Below are positions 31,594 through 34,195 of a DNA stretch of 34,195 nucleotides, in pieces. This stretch comes from Prevotella sp. (GTDB lineage Bacteria > Bacteroidota > Bacteroidia > Bacteroidales > Bacteroidaceae), in assembly GCA_017413085.1 (NCBI GenBank), contig JAFPVC010000031.1, positions 1 to 34,195 of the forward strand. The letters run 5' to 3'. The translations under genes were made by a program, and so were the position numbers. The notes under the pieces are model-generated. The model worked only from the letters and a program-made list of their open reading frames with translations. It had not been told where the DNA came from and ran no database searches. Position 1 is the stretch's first letter. Every line of letters begins with the position of its first letter.

Positions 31594-33804
31594 TTACTTT
31601 TCATTTAGGAACATGTTCACAATCTGATTGGCATCCGACATGGTAATCTGACCGTCTCCATTCATGTCGGCACCTTCCAAGTTCTCTCCATTGAGGAAAG
31701 CATTCACCACCATGTTGGCATCCGACATGGTCACGCTGCCGTCACCGTTTACATCGCCCGTCACGGTAGCAGACTTATATGTCAGGTATCCACCTTCACC
31801 ATAGTGTGCCTTGGTCTTGTCAGTAGTCTGATAGTCGTATATCGTTCCATCCCCTCCCTTGATGCTGTAACATCCCGAGAACATGCGCGACGACTGTTCC
31901 ACATTATCCACCGTCCACTCCGCGCCTGCATATATCCTTGCAAGCGAATAGCAGTTGCAGAACATATACTCCATGTCAGCGACATTACACGTTGAGAAAT
32001 TGCTGACATCAAGCATCTGCACAGTATTGCAACTGTAAAACATACAATTCATGTCAGTAACATTCCCCGTGTCGAAACCGCTGACGTCAATCTCCCGCAA
32101 CGACTTGCAACCATAGAACATGTAACTCATGTTGGTTACATTCTCTGTGTCGAAACCGCTGACATCGAGCGATGACAATGCATCACAACTGCAAAACATG
32201 TAAGCCATGTCGGTCACGTTCCTTGTGTTGAAATTGCTTACGTCGAGACTGTCAAGCACGTAGCAGCCGAAAAACATACGATTCATGTCTGTCACGTTGT
32301 TCGTAGCGAAGCCGCTGACATCAAGTGAACTGAGCAGCTTGCAGTTGCAGAACATCATCCTCATGTCTGCCACATTCTGAGTATCAAAACTGCTTACATC
32401 GAGGGTTGTCAGCGATGAGCAGTTATAGAACATGTAACTCATGTCGGTTACATTGCGTGTGTCAAGGTACTGCAAGCCCTTAACAGACTGCAGGTTCTTC
32501 ATGCCGCAGAACCAGAAACTCGTGCTCTGAATATGGTGATAGTCTGCCACCGTGGAATCCATGACAACGGCTGTTATCTCTTCAGCATTGCTGAGATACC
32601 CTTCCTCAGGCCTTGCTGGCGAAAAGTTATAAAGCACTCCCGTACGTTCCTCTCTCTTGTCATCATAGTAGAATGTAAGCGTGCCATTGTTCAACGACAT
32701 GTAAAAGCGCCTGTTGTCCGCTTCTTCCTTTCCCTCTATTCCGATTACGGCATTCTGCATATAGTCATAGCCATTGAGCGCATTGAGCAGGAAATAATCA
32801 TCTTCATATCCGCCCCATCCCCAGTTTACATGGAAATAGTCGTCACCGTCATAACCGTCAATGACAAAGGCATGACCGCCGTCAGAAGACTGACCGTCAT
32901 ATATCACTGGTCTCCCAGCCTTGAGTTCGTCATACATCATCTGACACCACACGGTGTCATTGTAATCGTGTCTCCTTACGTATGAGATTTTCGTGCCGTC
33001 ATAGTCAAAATACTTGGAAAAGGCTTCTGTGGCGTAATATATGGATGAGGCACTGCCATTCAAACCATAATTCATCTTTACTGACGCACCGCACAGTTTC
33101 ATCAGAGTTGATACGGGCAGGGCCTGCTCTTCCGTCGCACTGCTGCTGTATTGCGGATATATGTTGTCCCAGTCAATAGAGGTCTGCGACGTTGCCGGCA
33201 CTCCATGATACTTCGGTATGTCACTTGTCGTTTGCTTGGGCCAATGCCAGTAGTACATTATCTGCGCCATCGCTGTGGCCACACAGCCCGTCAGCGTTCT
33301 TTCCCCGTTTTTCTCAGGACAGAGAGTATTGTATGGATAACTCTGAGACCATTGGCTCTTCAGCAGTGGTAATATCCTGTCGCCTGTCACTATGCCGTTG
33401 ATTCTGGTTGCGTCAACACCGTTGCTCTGCAGATACTCATATTGCTCCACATAGCCCTGCATCCACGCACGCTTGTTTGCGGGAACGCCGGCTGCATCAT
33501 ATCTGCCGTTTCTTGAGTAACCCAGCACCGCCGGCATCCTGTCGTCGCCGCTTACTACGACATATCCGCCGCCGTCAGTCTCATTGTTGAACACGTAATA
33601 GGCATCACAAGCCTCTGCTGTGGTAAGCACCATGCCGCCGGCGGCTGACACGCCTTTCGCGCCAGCATACTCAGAATTCCCGGTTTTGTCTGTTAAGAAG
33701 CCCAATGCTTTCATGCGTGCTGCATCTTCCGATATAGGAGCAGAATATACATCAGAAAAGACGCACAGCACCATAATGGTTATATAAATACTACTGTGTT
33801 TCAT
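31594..33804 (-). CDS. Secreted C10 (streptopain-type) cysteine protease with DUF285 repeats and dockerin-like tail
   Basis: The 736-residue protein begins with a signal peptide (to about 21). A prodomain of Spi-like type follows (about 22-140, with DAYYVFN and GGYVVVSGDDR). The C10 catalytic domain comes next: Cys174 in TGCVATAMAQIMYYWHWP, His311 in GGHAFVIDGYDG, and HVNWGWGG. Prevotella interpain is of this class. From about residue 440 to 650 lie 26-residue BspA/DUF285 repeats (LDVSxFxTxNVTDMxxMF). The last 55 residues are a dockerin-like module with GDVNGDGSVTMSDAN and ADMNGDGQITMSDAN. It probably cleaves host, food or competitor proteins outside the cell (inference); the repeats may bind surfaces. 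Confidence 0.88.
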   Translation of the reverse strand: MKHSSIYITIMVLCVFSDVYSAPISEDAARMKALGFLTDKTGNSEYAGAKGVSAAGGMVLTTAEACDAYYVFNNETDGGGYVVVSGDDRMPAVLGYSRNGRYDAAGVPANKRAWMQGYVEQYEYLQSNGVDATRINGIVTGDRILPLLKSQWSQSYPYNTLCPEKNGERTLTGCVATAMAQIMYYWHWPKQTTSDIPKYHGVPATSQTSIDWDNIYPQYSSSATEEQALPVSTLMKLCGASVKMNYGLNGSASSIYYATEAFSKYFDYDGTKISYVRRHDYNDTVWCQMMYDELKAGRPVIYDGQSSDGGHAFVIDGYDGDDYFHVNWGWGGYEDDYFLLNALNGYDYMQNAVIGIEGKEEADNRRFYMSLNNGTLTFYYDDKREERTGVLYNFSPARPEEGYLSNAEEITAVVMDSTVADYHHIQSTSFWFCGMKNLQSVKGLQYLDTRNVTDMSYMFYNCSSLTTLDVSSFDTQNVADMRMMFCNCKLLSSLDVSGFATNNVTDMNRMFFGCYVLDSLDVSNFNTRNVTDMAYMFCSCDALSSLDVSGFDTENVTNMSYMFYGCKSLREIDVSGFDTGNVTDMNCMFYSCNTVQMLDVSNFSTCNVADMEYMFCNCYSLARIYAGAEWTVDNVEQSSRMFSGCYSIKGGDGTIYDYQTTDKTKAHYGEGGYLTYKSATVTGDVNGDGSVTMSDANMVVNAFLNGENLEGADMNGDGQITMSDANQIVNMFLNEK
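31860..32480 (-). repeat. 78-bp tandem coding repeats (DUF285) in the C10 protease
   Basis: Six full 26-residue units start at LDVS or IDVS and end in a Cys-containing FxxC stretch. A partial unit (LQYLDTRNV) precedes them and a diverged one (IYAGAEW) follows. Two L-codon starts measured at 32247 and 32169 are 78 bp apart. Near-identical DNA makes unit number liable to change by slippage. Confidence 0.85.
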
Positions 33805-33855
33805 AGTGTAAAGGAATTATAAGGTTACTGTATTAAGGTCTATATTAACATGTTG

Positions 33856-33886
33856 CAAATATACGTATTTTTATTTTCACCTGCAA
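33856..33886 (-). promoter_or_regulatory. Promoter of the C10 protease gene
   Basis: On the minus strand, TTG (33886-33884) is followed after exactly 20 bp by TATATTTG (33863-33856) and CA. This matches both Bacteroidota promoter elements, -33 TTG and -7 TAnnTTTG, at the expected spacing, and is the most complete promoter in the window. The leader before the ATG is about 45 nt. Confidence 0.75.
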
Positions 33887-33919
33887 GTTTTTCCTGAACT
33901 TTTTTGATGCGAAACTCTG

Positions 33920-33933
33920 TGTGTGCGCACACA
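33920..33933. promoter_or_regulatory. Palindrome TGTGTGCGCACACA, copy 3
   Basis: Same 14-bp core as at 21127 and 21192. Here the flanks AACTC and GAGTT extend the dyad with a 2-bp asymmetry. It lies about 57 bp upstream of the -7 box of the C10 gene and 34 bp beyond its -33 TTG. Confidence 0.5.
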
Positions 33934-33950
33934 GAGTTCGCTACGCTCAA

Positions 33951-34008
33951 AGTGAAGAGTGAAAAGTGAAAAAGTGAAAAGTGAAAGATTGAAGAATTGA
34001 AGAATGAA
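33951..34008 (+). repeat. AGTGAAG/AGTGAAA heptamer-like repeats
   Basis: AGTGAAG, AGTGAAA and AGTGAAA-like units follow with one or two 1-bp slips, then GATTGAA, GAATTGA and GAATGAA variants. The units match those in the inverted-repeat element at 27.5 kb. The bases from 34009 to 34116 hold a doubled GTAAGGGATT and repeats of GATTTG, with no gene seen. Confidence 0.7.
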
Positions 34009-34116
34009 ATATTCTCACACAGATGGTAAGGGATTGTAAGGGATTTTTTTCTACGGTTTTTCTTATTAACATTATTTTGAGTGATTTGAGTTGATTTGAA
34101 CGATTTGGCTTTGGCT

Positions 34117-34161
34117 TTCCCCTTCTGGCCGCCGACCGTTGGTTCCCCTTCAGGCCGCCGA
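34117..34161. repeat. Two GC-rich 19-bp direct repeats
   Basis: The 19-mer starting TTCCCCTTC and ending GGCCGCCGA occurs at 34117-34135 and 34143-34161 with one difference (T or A after TTCCCCTTC). A small hairpin TCGCC-GAA-GGCGA follows at 34173-34185. Its GC content contrasts with the AT-rich spacer around it. Purpose unknown; the window ends 10 bp later. Confidence 0.7.
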
Positions 34162-34195
34162 GCTAAACCTTCTCGCCGAAGGCGATAATAAATAG

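Overview
The window looks like chromosome from a Bacteroidales bacterium, most likely Prevotella or a close relative. Evidence: promoters carry the Bacteroidota -7 box TAnnTTTG, usually followed by CA; the division and cell-wall (dcw) cluster has the Bacteroidota gene order; there is a streptopain-type C10 protease with a Spi-like prodomain, BspA-like (DUF285) repeats and a C-terminal dockerin-like module; and a GH3-family enzyme and a Big_5 lipoprotein sit beside ruvB. Assignment to genus is inference.

Layout. Positions 1-286 hold the end of a dockerin-bearing gene (+), which converges on ung (-) across a strong two-way terminator. Upstream of ung is gpmI (-), with a possible small RNA on the opposite strand between them. 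Divergent from gpmI is a dcw cluster of about 16 kb, all on the + strand: mraZ, rsmH, ftsL-like, ftsI (PASTA), murE, mraY, murD, ftsW, murG, murC, ftsQ, ftsA, ftsZ, with dgt (dGTPase) 17 bp after ftsZ. These genes make lipid II from UDP-MurNAc peptides (murE, D, C, mraY, murG), flip and polymerise it at the septum (ftsW, ftsI) and build the division ring (ftsL, Q, A, Z). The cluster starts at a promoter overlapped by two TGGGG repeats that look like the operator of MraZ itself.

Positions 20811-22221 are a 1.4-kb AT-rich island. It holds six 22-bp tandem repeats with internal dyads, a long hairpin, two TGTGTGCGCACACA palindromes, a promoter, a likely untranslated RNA of about 320 nt ending in a clear terminator, and a truncated GtrII-like membrane gene. 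A DEAD-box RNA helicase with a DbpA domain and a WbqC-family gene follow, ending at a two-way terminator.

The - strand from 31.3 to 24.7 kb reads as one probable operon: ruvB, coaD, ybeY, a GH3-family adenylating enzyme, a Big_5 lipoprotein, and a DUF3108 secreted protein. A 170-bp inverted-repeat element sits between the GH3 and lipoprotein genes. It supplies the stop of one gene and the signal-peptide core of the other. The right end holds the secreted C10 protease gene (-), its promoter, a third TGTGTGCGCACACA palindrome and simple repeats.

The most notable non-genic signals are a 7-bp repeat family (GARTKAA) that recurs in four spacers and reaches into coding ends, the inverted-repeat element, the two candidate small RNAs, and the shared palindrome. 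I saw no tRNA, rRNA, CRISPR array, transposase or phage gene.
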